DNA of 64,000 bases from Bradyrhizobium sp. ORS 285 (GTDB taxonomy: Bacteria; Pseudomonadota; Alphaproteobacteria; Rhizobiales; Xanthobacteraceae): NCBI RefSeq assembly GCF_900176205.1, contig NZ_LT859959.1, positions 6,747,001-6,811,000 on the forward strand, in the 5' to 3' direction. The notes beneath the pieces were generated by a model, which did not search any database, had not been told where the DNA came from, and saw only the letters and a program-made list of their open reading frames with translations. The position numbers were made by a program, and so were the translations under genes. Every line of letters begins with the position of its first letter. Position 1 is the first letter of the stretch. Positions 52,663 through 62,770 of this stretch are shown here, in pieces.

Positions 52663-53058
52663 CTAGTCGCTTGGTCTGTGCAGCGGGCTGCCGTTGCGCC
52701 CCTGGAGGACGGCCTCCAAGACCAGACGCTGCTTCGAGAGCAGGTGCGCGAACGGCATCGCAAAATCAATCTGGGGCTCGTGGAGCCGTAGGGGAGCTTG
52801 GTCGATGGCCGGCGTGTAGGGAGCGAAAACGAGAATTGCCGCCGAGTGATCGGCGAGCCGAGCGGACACCATGATGGCGTCAGTACGAGCGTCATCAATG
52901 GTCGAAATCGTATTCAGGGCGACGCTGACGAAGGATGCCTTGCCATGGTCAGCCATGAACCAGTATCGAGCCGCGCGCTCCTGGAGTTCGGCATTCTCGC
53001 CGCCGATGACGGTGACGTGCTCCTTGGTGCCGCTCCACAAGCTCAGAGTTGACGTCAT
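52663..53058 (-). CDS. Hypothetical protein, unrecognised
   Basis: A 131-residue protein with no family I know. Its codons prefer G/C at the third position, as in real genes here, which favours coding. It begins MTSTLSLWSGTKEHVTVIGG and ends in a Leu/Gln/Arg helix. Parts such as RARYWFMADHGKASF-like and ADHSAAILVFAPYTP suggest an alpha/beta fold with a short-chain acid or nucleotide pocket, but this is weak. The open frame runs up to 53238; I place the start at ATG 53058 (GAGCGG upstream). It is divergent from the YbjQ-type gene. Function unknown. Confidence 0.55.
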   Translation of the reverse strand: MTSTLSLWSGTKEHVTVIGGENAELQERAARYWFMADHGKASFVSVALNTISTIDDARTDAIMVSARLADHSAAILVFAPYTPAIDQAPLRLHEPQIDFAMPFAHLLSKQRLVLEAVLQGRNGSPLHRPSD

Positions 53059-53318
53059 GCCGCTCGGAGCGAACTGACCATTCTTCAAGAGAATGCTGCT
53101 AACTATGGCCAGATGGCGGCCCGCAAATCGGGAGAGCGCGAGCAGTGCTCTATCGGAGCGCAGCGAGAACAAGAACCTCTCCTTTACAACGCCTGACCGA
53201 TCAGCACGTCGTGATGGCCATTGCGACAAAGGACACAATCTGTAGCCCCCCCGTCTTGAACCGGCCAGCGGCTCCGGCTGTCAAATATAAAGGCGTCCAG
53301 CGACTTGAAGGGCTTAGC

Positions 53319-53642
53319 ATGATCGTCGTGACAACGGAAAACGTGACCGGCCACCGCACGGTGCAGATGCTGGGCCAGTGCTTTGGCGTGGTGGTGCGCA
53401 GCCGGGGACTTGGCGGCAATCTGGTGGCCAGCCTGCGCTCGATCGTCGGTGGCGAGATCCATGAATACACGCTGATGCTGGAGGAGGCGCGCCGCCACGC
53501 GCTCGACCGGCTCGTCCACAACGCGACGTCGATGGGCGCGAACGCCATCCTGATGATGCGCTTCGACAGCGCCGAGATCGGCCAGACCATGAGCGAGATC
53601 GTCGCCTATGGCACGGCCGCCGTCATCGAACCCGCGCCATGA
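53319..53642 (+). CDS. YbjQ/UPF0145 family protein
   Basis: A 107-residue protein of the UPF0145 family, about the same length as E. coli YbjQ. Conserved parts are MIVVTTENVTGHRTVQMLGQ, NLVASLRSIVGGEIHEYTLM and the helix EARRHALDRLVHNATSMGAN followed by AILMMRFDSAEI. It is expected to form ring-like oligomers with a pore, but the role is unknown. I start at 53319; the open frame goes back to 53145. The small membrane protein gene overlaps its stop by 4 bp, so the two are co-translated. Confidence 0.9.
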   Translation: MIVVTTENVTGHRTVQMLGQCFGVVVRSRGLGGNLVASLRSIVGGEIHEYTLMLEEARRHALDRLVHNATSMGANAILMMRFDSAEIGQTMSEIVAYGTAAVIEPAP

Positions 53643-53860
53643 TCGGCCTCATGCTCTGGCTCGCGGTCATATCAGCGGTCGTGCTGGCGTGGTTCTTCTT
53701 CCGCCAGGGCGGCTACAAGCGCGATGCGCTCTCCGCGCCGCCCGGGCCGGACTGGATCAAGACCGACGAGCGCTTCGTCGACCCGACCAGCGGCGAGACG
53801 CTCGACGTGTGGTTTCAACCGCGCACCGGCGAGCGGGCGTATGTGAGAGCGGGACGGTGA
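53639..53860 (+). CDS. Small single-pass membrane protein
   Basis: A 73-residue protein with an N-terminal membrane helix (MIGLMLWLAVISAVVLAWFF) and a short cytoplasmic tail (DWIKTDERFVDPTSGETLDV, then WFQPRTGERAYVRAG). Its ATGA overlaps the stop of the UPF0145 gene, so it likely works with that protein, perhaps as its membrane anchor. No known family is recognised. Confidence 0.75.
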   Translation: MIGLMLWLAVISAVVLAWFFFRQGGYKRDALSAPPGPDWIKTDERFVDPTSGETLDVWFQPRTGERAYVRAGR

Positions 53861-53949
53861 GCATCGTCGCTTGTTTCTGGTAAAGGCTCTTTCACTTTGC
53901 AACGATACTCTGCGTCAGAAAGTAAACTGATCGGCGAGGTCGGAGCATC

Positions 53950-54351
53950 ATGGCCTTCTGGAATGCACTGATACCCGATGAGCCTCCGTTCTTGGATGCG
54001 GAACGAGCTGAGGCTCGATATCAGGGGCGCATACCACCTGCCGTCAAGGTATGGCGCCTCGTTTCTCTGGGATTGATTGGCTTGATCGTGGCAATCGCCA
54101 CGCCGCTCTTCCGAAACGCCGGCCCAATTCTGGCGGGGATGATCTTTGCGCTCGTCCCTTCATGGATCCTGTTCTTCTGGAACGACCTGGCTTCCACCCT
54201 CAAAGACACGAAGCAAAAAGTGTTTGAAAGAATACCGCTTGCCTCTCAACTCAGTCTGAGTGTGCAATGGGTGGCGATCTCGATCTCGGCGGCAGCACCG
54301 ATCATGCTCATATGGCTCTGCGTGCTGCTCTGGAGCACACATATGGGTTAG
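53950..54351 (+). CDS. Small membrane protein, unrecognised
   Basis: A 133-residue protein with three predicted membrane helices (about residues 37-55, 57-77 and 107-128: LVSLGLIGLIVAIATPLF, PILAGMIFALVPSWILFFWN, VQWVAISISAAAPIMLIWLC) and charged loops. The N-terminal part (PDEPPFLDAERAEARYQGRI) is soluble. GC content is lower than neighbours, notably at third positions, so it may have been acquired. No family is recognised; it stands alone after the UPF0145 pair. Confidence 0.65.
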   Translation: MAFWNALIPDEPPFLDAERAEARYQGRIPPAVKVWRLVSLGLIGLIVAIATPLFRNAGPILAGMIFALVPSWILFFWNDLASTLKDTKQKVFERIPLASQLSLSVQWVAISISAAAPIMLIWLCVLLWSTHMG

Positions 54352-54710
54352 CGAGCGAGTGAGTTGCTGGAGTCGCGGTGAGGCACGGGCACCGAACTCA
54401 TCGCACCAGCGCCAAGCAAGCCGCGTCATACTCCGCTGTCGTCCCTGCGAACGCAGAGACCCATAACCACCGCCCTTCGTGAGACGATGACTGGCAGTTG
54501 CGCGCCAAACTTGGATTTCCGCGGTATGGGTCCCTGCGTTCGCAGGGACGACACCGCCCGTGTAGGCAGATCTCACACCACATTGTCATGAGGGAAGCGC
54601 GTCACCAGAGGTGAAACGCAGCCGCGCGTCGACTGGTCCGGTCGTCCATCTTCACTTGCGGGCGCTGGACGCCTAACATTCGGCGACAACGATCAGGCGC
54701 GAGTCCACTC
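54352..54710. repeat. Intergenic region with a 29-bp inverted repeat
   Basis: No gene is present. Arms at 54437-54465 (TGTCGTCCCTGCGAACGCAG...) and 54525-54553 (...CTGCGTTCGCAGGGACGACA) are near-complementary over 29 bp, each also containing a small internal hairpin, separated by 59 bp. This is a typical bradyrhizobial REP-like pair, and likely a transcription end for the upstream gene. The last 100 bp are presumably the promoter of the PhzF-like gene. Confidence 0.85.
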
Positions 54711-55544
54711 ATGATCATTCAGCGCATTGCAGCCTTCACCGACGGACCACGCGGCGGAAATCCGGCTGGTGTCGTCATTGGCGAGACGCTGCCTGAAGCA
54801 GCCGTGATGCAGGCGATGGCGGCGGAGATCGGCTACTCCGAGACGGCGTTCGCGGCGCCGATCGGCGGCACATGGCGGGTGCGCTACTTCGCGCCGCAGG
54901 CCGAGGTCGACTTCTGCGGGCACGCGACCATCGCGCTCGGTGCGGCGCTGGCACGGCACGAACGCTCGGGGACGTTTGCCCTCAAGCTCAATCATGCCGA
55001 CATCACGGTCGACGGGCATCATTCGGCGAGCGAATGGAGCGCGGCGTTTCGATCGCCGCCGACGCGGACTCGCGCGCTGTCGCCGGCCGCATTGGGCGAG
55101 ATCCTCGCGCTGTTCGGGCTGAAGCAGGGCGAGCTTGACGAGCGGATTCCGCCGGTCATCGCCCATGCCGGAATGGATCATCCGGTGATCGCCCTGCGCG
55201 ACCATGGCCGCCTCGCGGCTATCAGCTACGATTTCGGCCGCGGCCAGGCGCTGGCGCAGCGCGAGCGCTACTGCACCTTCGCCCTCGTTCACGTCGAGAC
55301 GCCGGAGCTGTTTCACGCCCGCAACCCGTTTCCCTTCGGTGGTGTCTATGAGGACCCGGCGACGGGCGCGGCCGCCGCGGCGCTCGCCGGCTATCTGCGC
55401 GAGCTGGCGTGGCCGGTCCAAGCGCAGGTCATGATCCGGCAGGGCGAGGACATGGGTGTGCCGTGCTGCCTGCAGGTCGATCTCGACGGGCCTGCGGGCG
55501 CGCCGGTGAAGGTGTCAGGCAGCGTGAGGTCGATCGAGGCGTAG
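54711..55544 (+). CDS. PhzF-family isomerase/epimerase-like protein
   Basis: A 277-residue protein with the two-lobed PhzF/diaminopimelate-epimerase-like fold. Signature segments are FTDGPRGGNPAGVVIGE, the catalytic Glu in IGYSETAFAAPIGG, FAPQAEVDFCGHATIALGAA and YEDPATGAAAAALAGYL. In PhzF the Glu acts as general acid/base on dihydroanthranilate derivatives; housekeeping relatives have unknown substrates. No phenazine genes are nearby. The start at 54711 leaves almost no ribosome site (CGCGAGTCCACTC upstream). Family certain, substrate unknown. Confidence 0.93.
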   Translation: MIIQRIAAFTDGPRGGNPAGVVIGETLPEAAVMQAMAAEIGYSETAFAAPIGGTWRVRYFAPQAEVDFCGHATIALGAALARHERSGTFALKLNHADITVDGHHSASEWSAAFRSPPTRTRALSPAALGEILALFGLKQGELDERIPPVIAHAGMDHPVIALRDHGRLAAISYDFGRGQALAQRERYCTFALVHVETPELFHARNPFPFGGVYEDPATGAAAAALAGYLRELAWPVQAQVMIRQGEDMGVPCCLQVDLDGPAGAPVKVSGSVRSIEA

Positions 55545-55638
55545 CTCGCTCGAGCCGCAGACACATGCGGGTCCCCCACCCCGTCCTGCATCTCGCTTCC
55601 CTCGTGCGGGCCGTGAGGCCCTCAATCGCCGCCCAGAC

Positions 55639-56106
55639 CTAAGCGTCCGCACCGGCCTTTGCATCGGCCTCGGCATACACCGCCTTGGCTGCGAACAAGC
55701 CGTTGAGGGCCGCGGGGAAGCCGGCATAGACCGCCATCTGCATGATCACCTCCGTGATCTCCTCGCGGCTGAGACCGACATTGAGGCCGGCGTGAATATG
55801 CACCTTCAACTGCGGGCCGGCATTGCCGAGCGCGGTCAGGGCCGCGATGGTCGCGATCTCGCGGCTGCGCAGATCGAGTCCCGGGCGCGAATAGATGTCG
55901 CCGAACGGGAATTCGATCACGTAGGTGGCGAAATCCGGCGCGATGTCGGCGAGCGCCGCGATCACGTTGTGACCGGCCTCGCCGTCAATTCTATCGAGCG
56001 CGCGCCGGCCGCGCGCCAACCGGCCCTGATCGTGGTTGGCGTCGGATTGCGCGCCGGTTGGCGCCGTGCTCGTTGTCGTGGATCGGCTCGGGATGGATTG
56101 CGTCAT
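55639..56106 (-). CDS. Carboxymuconolactone decarboxylase/AhpD-like protein
   Basis: A 155-residue protein of the CMD family. After a Ser/Thr-rich N-terminus of about 30 residues come FATYVIEFPFGDIYSRPGLD, LRSREIATIAALTALGNAGP, and LKVHIHAGLNVGLSREEITE, the helical core of carboxymuconolactone decarboxylases. The two Cys of peroxidase-type AhpD are absent, so a decarboxylase-like or unknown role is likelier. Start may be ATG 56106 or 56112 (AGAGGA upstream). Its start lies inside the end of the merR gene (116-bp overlap), so both are co-expressed. Confidence 0.87.
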   Translation of the reverse strand: MTQSIPSRSTTTSTAPTGAQSDANHDQGRLARGRRALDRIDGEAGHNVIAALADIAPDFATYVIEFPFGDIYSRPGLDLRSREIATIAALTALGNAGPQLKVHIHAGLNVGLSREEITEVIMQMAVYAGFPAALNGLFAAKAVYAEADAKAGADA

Positions 56107-56470
56107 GGTCATCAGTCCTCTCGCTGCTGCCGGCATAGCCGGCGATCTTGCCGTCGAGAACGAGAAGGCAATCCTGCAACGTGGCGACCCGCGCCCGGAC
56201 CGCCTCGCGATGCCGCTCCAACAGCCGGCGTCGTTCCGGCTCGGTGGCGGCGCCACGGGCACGCAGCTCCGCATAACGGAGCATGTCGCGGATCGGCATT
56301 CCCGTGGCCTTCATGCGGCCGAGAAATTCGATCCAGGTCAGGATCGATGCATCGTAGTCCCGCTGGCGGGCATGATCGCGATCAGCTCTGGGCAGCAGCC
56401 CGATCCGCTCGTAGTAGCGGATCGTGTGGGCCGTCAGCCCCGACTGTCTGGCCAGCTCGCCGATCTTCAT
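55991..56470 (-). CDS. MerR-family transcriptional regulator
   Basis: A 159-residue MerR-type protein: winged helix in MKIGELARQSGLTAHTIRYY, ERIGLLPRADRDHARQRDYD, then the dimer helix (about residues 75-113). Typical relatives stop soon after LVLDGKIAGY; here about 45 Asp/His/Arg-rich residues follow, running into the carboxymuconolactone-decarboxylase-like gene in another frame. A frameshift that lengthened the protein is possible. It likely controls itself and the downstream gene; the inducer is unknown. Confidence 0.88.
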   Translation of the reverse strand: MKIGELARQSGLTAHTIRYYERIGLLPRADRDHARQRDYDASILTWIEFLGRMKATGMPIRDMLRYAELRARGAATEPERRRLLERHREAVRARVATLQDCLLVLDGKIAGYAGSSERTDDHDAIHPEPIHDNEHGANRRAIRRQPRSGPVGARPARAR

Positions 56471-56575
56471 GCGTGCCTCATCTCATTCACGACGCAGGGC
56501 AGGCTACGGGTTCGAGCGCGCTCTAAGTCAAGCCGCGTTTAGCCGGCGGTGTCCGGGGCATGAGCGGCGACGGCT

Positions 56576-57334
56576 TCATCCGTTCGCCGCGCGGCGTCCC
56601 CTCGCCCACACGGCAAAGGCTGCGATCAGCGCCGCGGCCAGCGAGAACCATGTGATGGCGTATTGCATGTGCTCGTCGCGCAGATGCGGCGACAGCGGAC
56701 CGGGCTTGGGAATGCCATTCTCCGGCACCGGGTATTCGAGGTCGATGTAGAACGGTGCGACCTCGCCCCAGCCGAGCGCACGGGCCATGGCGAAGTGGTC
56801 GCGGGTGAACCACAGGCGCTTGTCGTGGTTTTCTGCGGCGGTGAGCAGGCCGGCGGCTTCGGGGAAGCGCAGATAGCCGGTGAGGGTCACGGGCTCGCCG
56901 GTGACCAGCTTGCCGACCTGGCGATCCTGGATGCTGCGCTCCTGCATGGTGTTGGCGACGAAGCCGGCGTCGATCACGACGGTCTCGCCGGAAGGCAGGC
57001 GCGCCGGCAGAAAGGCCCAGGTGCCGGGGCCGGAGACGTCCTCGCGCACGGCCGAGCCGGCGCTGTAGACCATGGCGTCGGGCAGCTTGGCGTAGGTGGC
57101 GCTGAAGCTGACGCGGCGGAATTCGTCACGCTCGGGCGTCAACATGCGCCAGTCGCTTTGCGGCGGCAGCGGCGCAGGCGCCGCGGCGACGCGATCGGTG
57201 AGTGCGGCGATCAGCGCGTGCTTGGCGGCGCGGCGCTGCAGCTGCCACACGCCGAGGCCGATGAAGAGCGCGACCATCACGAGGGTGAAGGCGGCGAAGG
57301 CGCGGGAGGAGGTTTTGGGAGGAGTGGAGGTCAT
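56576..57334 (-). CDS. SURF1-family cytochrome c oxidase assembly protein
   Basis: A 252-residue inner-membrane protein with an N-terminal helix (FAAFTLVMVALFIGLGVWQL, the GxWQLxR signature) and a C-terminal helix (MQYAITWFSLAAALIAAFAV), with a periplasmic domain between. This is the Surf1/Shy1 arrangement; it helps insert heme a into CoxA. It follows DUF983 in the cox gene order, but a repeat element (57409-57543) and a terminator-like hairpin after coxC separate it from the core genes, so it may have its own transcript. Stop at 56576. Confidence 0.95.
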   Translation of the reverse strand: MTSTPPKTSSRAFAAFTLVMVALFIGLGVWQLQRRAAKHALIAALTDRVAAAPAPLPPQSDWRMLTPERDEFRRVSFSATYAKLPDAMVYSAGSAVREDVSGPGTWAFLPARLPSGETVVIDAGFVANTMQERSIQDRQVGKLVTGEPVTLTGYLRFPEAAGLLTAAENHDKRLWFTRDHFAMARALGWGEVAPFYIDLEYPVPENGIPKPGPLSPHLRDEHMQYAITWFSLAAALIAAFAVWARGRRAANG

Positions 57335-57408
57335 GAGTAGGTTGGATCAGTCATGTCTTGGCGCCCCTGCAGTTGATTTCACGAGACCCTACCGCGGGTT
57401 CGGTCCTC

Positions 57409-57543
57409 ACCTCGCCCCGCTTGTGGGGAGAGGTCGGATTGCATCGCAAGATGCAATCCGGGTGAGGGGGTACAGGTCTCACCACGAACACTCCCCGTGC
57501 GGATGCCCCTCACCCCGACCCTCTCCCCGTAAGGGAGCGCACT
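57409..57543. repeat. Palindromic intergenic repeat (GGATTGCATC family), copy 2
   Basis: Copy of the module order at 9613-9772: GGAGAGGTCGGATTGCATC with the 11-bp stem CGGATTGCATC/GATGCAATCCG (57435-57460), CGGGTGAGGGG, then GCCCCTCACCCCGACCCTCT and CCCCGTAAGGGAG. It fills the gap between DUF983 and SURF1 inside the cox cluster. Compared with copy 1 the spacers differ, so it is a mosaic, not a simple duplication. Confidence 0.8.
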
Positions 57544-57586
57544 GGTTACGTGGCGCGGGCTTACCTCTCAAAAAGCGGGTCCAAAC

Positions 57587-57976
57587 TCAGTGCGGCGTCT
57601 TGTCCACCAGACGGCCGGGGGCGGCCTTGTGGTGGAATTGGAGGGCGATCAGCAGCGACTTCATGGCGCGGAGCGGAAGCAATGTCGTGACCAGGATCAA
57701 CGGGCCCCACAGCGCGGCGTGCACCCAGAACGGCGGCTGATATTTGACCTCGACGATCAGGGCGGCGCCGACGACGATGGCGCCGGCGAGCATCATGATG
57801 AAGATCGCGGGGCCGTCGCCGGTATCGATGAAGGCGTAGTCGAGGTCGCAGGCCTCGCAACGCTTGCGCAGGTTGAGGAAGCCCTCGAACAGCTTGCCCT
57901 GGCCGCAGCGCGGGCAGCGGCAGGCGAGCCCGCGAAAGATGGTCTGACTCAAGGTGACGGGCGGATGGGTGGTCAT
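57587..57976 (-). CDS. DUF983-family membrane protein
   Basis: A 129-residue protein with two CxxC pairs (RGLACRCPRCGQGKLFEGFL, KRCEACDLDYAFIDTGDG) forming a likely zinc ribbon, then two membrane helices (about residues 58-80 and 83-102). DUF983 genes sit regularly between coxC and SURF1 in alphaproteobacteria and are presumed to help oxidase assembly. Its ATG lies 183 bp from coxC with a hairpin between, so it may be transcribed separately. Confidence 0.92.
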   Translation of the reverse strand: MTTHPPVTLSQTIFRGLACRCPRCGQGKLFEGFLNLRKRCEACDLDYAFIDTGDGPAIFIMMLAGAIVVGAALIVEVKYQPPFWVHAALWGPLILVTTLLPLRAMKSLLIALQFHHKAAPGRLVDKTPH

Positions 57977-58099
57977 GATGTCTTGCCCCTTTCTTGCCCC
58001 TGGTCTCGAGCTGGGCGGCCGGACGACGCCTGCCGGTGATACAGCCGGAGGCGGCGAGAGCGGATCACATTTGGATCAGCCGGCGCGGCGCGATACGAA

Positions 58100-58125
58100 A
58101 AAGGGCGACCCGACGGCCGCCCTTT
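58100..58125 (-). terminator. Terminator-like hairpin after coxC
   Basis: On the minus strand an AAAGGGCG/CGCCCTTT stem (8 bp, 10-base loop) is followed by TTTTTCG, 35 bases after the coxC stop. It probably ends most transcripts from the core oxidase genes before DUF983. Confidence 0.75.
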
Positions 58126-58159
58126 CTTAACACGTTCGATGCAACCGGCGCGTGCTGGT

Positions 58160-59017
58160 TTAGTGCGCGCCGTGCGCCATGGACTCGGCGCCATGGCCCC
58201 AGACGTAGATGCAAATGAACAGGAACAGCCACACCACGTCGACGAAATGCCAGTACCAGGCGGCGAACTCGAAGCCGAGGTGCTGCTTGGGGGTGAAGTG
58301 GCCGGCATAGGCGCGGATCAGGCAGACGATCAGGAAGATCGTGCCGACCAGAACGTGGAAGCCGTGGAAGCCGGTGGCCATGAAGAAGGTGGCGCCGTAG
58401 ATGTGGCCGGCGAACGAGAACGTCGCGTGGCTATACTCATAGGCCTGCACGCAGGTGAAGGTCGCACCCAGCAGCACCGTGAGGATCAGGCCATATTTCA
58501 GACCCTTGCGGTCGCCTTCGAGCAGCGCGTGGTGCGCCCAGGTGACGGTGGTGCCCGAGGTCAGCAGGATCAGCGTGTTCAAGAGCGGTAGGTGCCAGGG
58601 ATCGAAGGTCTCGATGCCCTTGGGCGGCCAGACGCCGCCGATCAGCGCGTCGCGGGTGGCCTGCACCTCGTAGCCCGGGAACAGCGCGACGTTGAAATAG
58701 GCCCAGAACCAGGCGACGAAGAACATCACCTCGGAGGCGATGAACAGGATCATGCCGTAGCGGTGATGCAGCTGCACCACGCGGGTGTGGTCGCCCTTGT
58801 ACTGGGCTTCTTTGATGACGTCGCCCCACCAGCTCGCCATCGTGTAGAGCACGCCGATGGTGCCGATGCCGAACACGATCGGCGCGGCGCCGAACATCTT
58901 GTGCATCCAGCCGATCGCGCCGAACGCCATGATGAAGGCCGACACCGAGCCGACGAACGGCCACGGGCTTGGATCAACCAGATGGTAGTCGTGATGCTTG
59001 GCGTGCGCCTCAGCCAT
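58160..59017 (-). CDS. coxC: Cytochrome c oxidase subunit III
   Basis: A 285-residue, seven-helix subunit III of the aa3 oxidase. Recognisable parts are [20 protein letters not shown], the [20 protein letters not shown] helix, [40 protein letters not shown] and the C-terminal [20 protein letters not shown]. It stabilises subunit I and binds lipids in the membrane. It comes after ctaG in the operon (87-bp gap). Confidence 0.97.
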   Translation of the reverse strand: MAEAHAKHHDYHLVDPSPWPFVGSVSAFIMAFGAIGWMHKMFGAAPIVFGIGTIGVLYTMASWWGDVIKEAQYKGDHTRVVQLHHRYGMILFIASEVMFFVAWFWAYFNVALFPGYEVQATRDALIGGVWPPKGIETFDPWHLPLLNTLILLTSGTTVTWAHHALLEGDRKGLKYGLILTVLLGATFTCVQAYEYSHATFSFAGHIYGATFFMATGFHGFHVLVGTIFLIVCLIRAYAGHFTPKQHLGFEFAAWYWHFVDVVWLFLFICIYVWGHGAESMAHGAH

Positions 59018-59104
59018 GGCAAGTCTCTCCCCAGATCGATGCCGGTCGCCCCGGCAAAGTGTCGTTCAACAGCGATGGTCCCCGAATTTCGGAGGTCGCC
59101 GCGG

Positions 59105-59770
59105 TCATAGATTGCCCCGCGGCTTGTCCGGCTCGCCCGCAGCCACCGGCTTCGGCCCGGCGTCGCGAACGGGATAGAAGGTGTAGGACAGCGTAATCGT
59201 CTTCAGCGAGTCGTTCTCGTGATCGGCCGTGATCGCCGGATCGACGTAGAACACCACCGGCATCTCGCGGGTCTCGCCCGGGGCCATGGTCTGCTCGGTG
59301 AAGCAGAAGCAGTTGATCTTCTGGAAATACGCACCCGAGGTCAGCGGCGCCACATTGTAGGCCGCCTGCGCCATGGTGGTGCGCGCCGACTGGTTGGTGA
59401 CCTTGTAGTAGACCGTGACGACCTCGCCGATCGCGACCTCGATCTCGGTCTTCTCCGGTTCGAACTTCCAGGGCAGCCCGCCGGCGACGTTGGCATCGAA
59501 GCGCACGCCGATGCGGCGCGCCAGCGGCGCCGAGGATGGCGCAGACGTCGCGACCTGGGTGGTGCCGTTGAAGCCGGTGGCGCGGCAGAACCAGTTGTAG
59601 AACGGCACGGCGGCATAGGAGGCGCCGACCATCAGCACGACGATTGCGCCGCAGATGGTGCCGACCAGCGCGTCGCGGCCGAGCCCCCGGCGCGGCGCGG
59701 TGGCGCCCTGCGCGGCGGAAGCCGGCGCAGCCTGCGCTGATGTCGGAGGGGTCTGGTCGCTATCGTCCAT
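59105..59770 (-). CDS. ctaG: Cytochrome c oxidase assembly factor CtaG/Cox11
   Basis: A 221-residue copper chaperone for the Cu(B) site of CoxA. It has an N-terminal Ala/Gln-rich cytosolic tail, one membrane helix ([20 protein letters not shown]) and a periplasmic immunoglobulin-like domain carrying the copper motif [14 protein letters not shown]. Its first residues may be at GTG 59785 or ATG 59770; the latter has AGG seven bases away. It follows the small coxF-type gene by 19 bp. Confidence 0.95.
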   Translation of the reverse strand: MDDSDQTPPTSAQAAPASAAQGATAPRRGLGRDALVGTICGAIVVLMVGASYAAVPFYNWFCRATGFNGTTQVATSAPSSAPLARRIGVRFDANVAGGLPWKFEPEKTEIEVAIGEVVTVYYKVTNQSARTTMAQAAYNVAPLTSGAYFQKINCFCFTEQTMAPGETREMPVVFYVDPAITADHENDSLKTITLSYTFYPVRDAGPKPVAAGEPDKPRGNL

Positions 59771-59789
59771 CGGCTGCCTGCTCACATCC

Positions 59790-59966
59790 CTAGATCGGCC
59801 GCTTCAGCACGATCGGGCCCTTCACCATGGTCACGGCGAAGAACAGCACCACGAGGACACCGAGCGCCAGTGCAATGGCGATCGAGCGCCGGCGGCGGCT
59901 GCGCAGCTGCGCCTCGGTGAGGACGATGCCCTCTGGCTCGTTCGGATCGGCCATCGCGGTTGCCAT
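59790..59966 (-). CDS. coxF: Small cytochrome c oxidase-associated protein (CoxF type)
   Basis: A 58-residue protein reading [20 protein letters not shown], then [20 protein letters not shown] and [18 protein letters not shown]. It is one membrane helix behind a positive charge cluster, with conserved ends (EGIVLT and KGPIVLKRP). It lies between ctaB and ctaG, where alphaproteobacterial cox operons carry a small coxF gene. The start at 59966 has AAAGGACGA upstream; ATG 59954 would give 54 residues. It likely helps assembly or stability of the oxidase; the name rests on position and size. Confidence 0.85.
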   Translation of the reverse strand: MATAMADPNEPEGIVLTEAQLRSRRRRSIAIALALGVLVVLFFAVTMVKGPIVLKRPI

Positions 59967-59973
59967 TCGTCCT

Positions 59974-60912
59974 TTACCAGATCAGCGGCGCGATCATGCG
60001 CGCGACCGCCTCGAGACCGAGCGTCGCGAACAGCGCGAACAGATACAGGATCGAAAACGCGAACAGCTTGCGGTTGGCACGCAACGACTGGCTCCGCTCG
60101 CGCTTGCGGAACACCTCGATGGCCAGCCACAGCATGCCGGCGCCGAGCGCGAGCGAGACGACGCCGTAGACGGCATCGAAATAGCCGAGCGGCCACGGCG
60201 CGGCGGCGATGGCCACGAGGACGATCGTGTAGAGCAGGATCTGCAGCCGGGTCGCATCGGGACCGGCGACCACGGGCAGCATCGGCACGCCGGCGCGGGC
60301 GTAGTCGTCGGTGCGGAACAGAGCCAGGGCCCAGAAATGCGGCGGGGTCCAGAAGAAGATGATGAGGAACAGCCAGAGCGGCTCCGGCGCCACCGATCCG
60401 GTGGCCGCGGCCCAGGCCACGACCGGCGGCAAGGCCCCGGCGGCGCCGCCGATGACGATGTTCTGCGCGGTCCAGCGCTTCAGCCACAGCGTGTAGATCA
60501 CGACGTAGAAGAAGATGGTGAAGGCGAGCAGCGCGCCGGCGAACCAGTTGACGAGGATGCCGAGCGTCAGCACCGAGAAGAACGACAGCGTGATGCCGAA
60601 GGCGAGCGCTTCCTGGCGGGTGACACGGCCGCGCGGGATCGGGCGGTTGGCAGTGCGCGACATCAGCGCGTCGATGTCGCCTTCCAGCGCCATGTTCAGC
60701 GCGCCGGAGGCACCGGCGCCGACGGCGATGCACAAGAGCGAGGTGATCGCGAGCACGGGATGGAAATGGCCGGGGGCGATCAGAAGGCCGATCAGCGCCG
60801 TGAAGATCACGAGCGACATCACCCGTGGCTTCAGCAGCGCGAGATAATCGCCGACATCGGCCTCGGAAATCCGCGGGCCGACAGCGATGGCATTCTGATC
60901 AATGACCGACAC
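59974..60912 (-). CDS. ctaB: Protoheme IX farnesyltransferase
   Basis: A 312-residue UbiA-superfamily membrane prenyltransferase that adds farnesyl to protoheme (heme O synthesis), the step before heme a. Motifs: [18 protein letters not shown] at helix 1, [20 protein letters not shown] (the NxxxxxDxxxxR site), and [19 protein letters not shown] with a second Asp pair. I start at GTG 60912 (TGGATTCGCC upstream, family-like MSVID start); the TTG at 60930 is less likely. It follows coxA in the operon (174-bp gap). Confidence 0.96.
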   Translation of the reverse strand: MSVIDQNAIAVGPRISEADVGDYLALLKPRVMSLVIFTALIGLLIAPGHFHPVLAITSLLCIAVGAGASGALNMALEGDIDALMSRTANRPIPRGRVTRQEALAFGITLSFFSVLTLGILVNWFAGALLAFTIFFYVVIYTLWLKRWTAQNIVIGGAAGALPPVVAWAAATGSVAPEPLWLFLIIFFWTPPHFWALALFRTDDYARAGVPMLPVVAGPDATRLQILLYTIVLVAIAAAPWPLGYFDAVYGVVSLALGAGMLWLAIEVFRKRERSQSLRANRKLFAFSILYLFALFATLGLEAVARMIAPLIW

Positions 60913-61086
60913 GGCGAATCCAGACTTCAATTCAAAAGGGCGCTGGACATTCGCGCTGGTGCGCGCAGGTCAGCACGTTGGCTTCGGAGATCCGGCCGGC
61001 ACGCCCGAGTTTGGATCAAGGGCGTCCCGGCTGGCAGATGTCGATGCGGCGCCGATCACGGCGCCGCAGATGGAGGCCGTCGGGGC

Positions 61087-62742
<1,656 letters not shown>

Positions 62743-62770
62743 TCAATTCCTTCGCGTTCGTCCCCGTGCG

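Noticed and set aside
54711..55544. Phenazine biosynthesis locus
   Set aside because: Only a PhzF-like gene occurs; no phzA-E or phzG genes are nearby, and PhzF homologs are common without phenazines.
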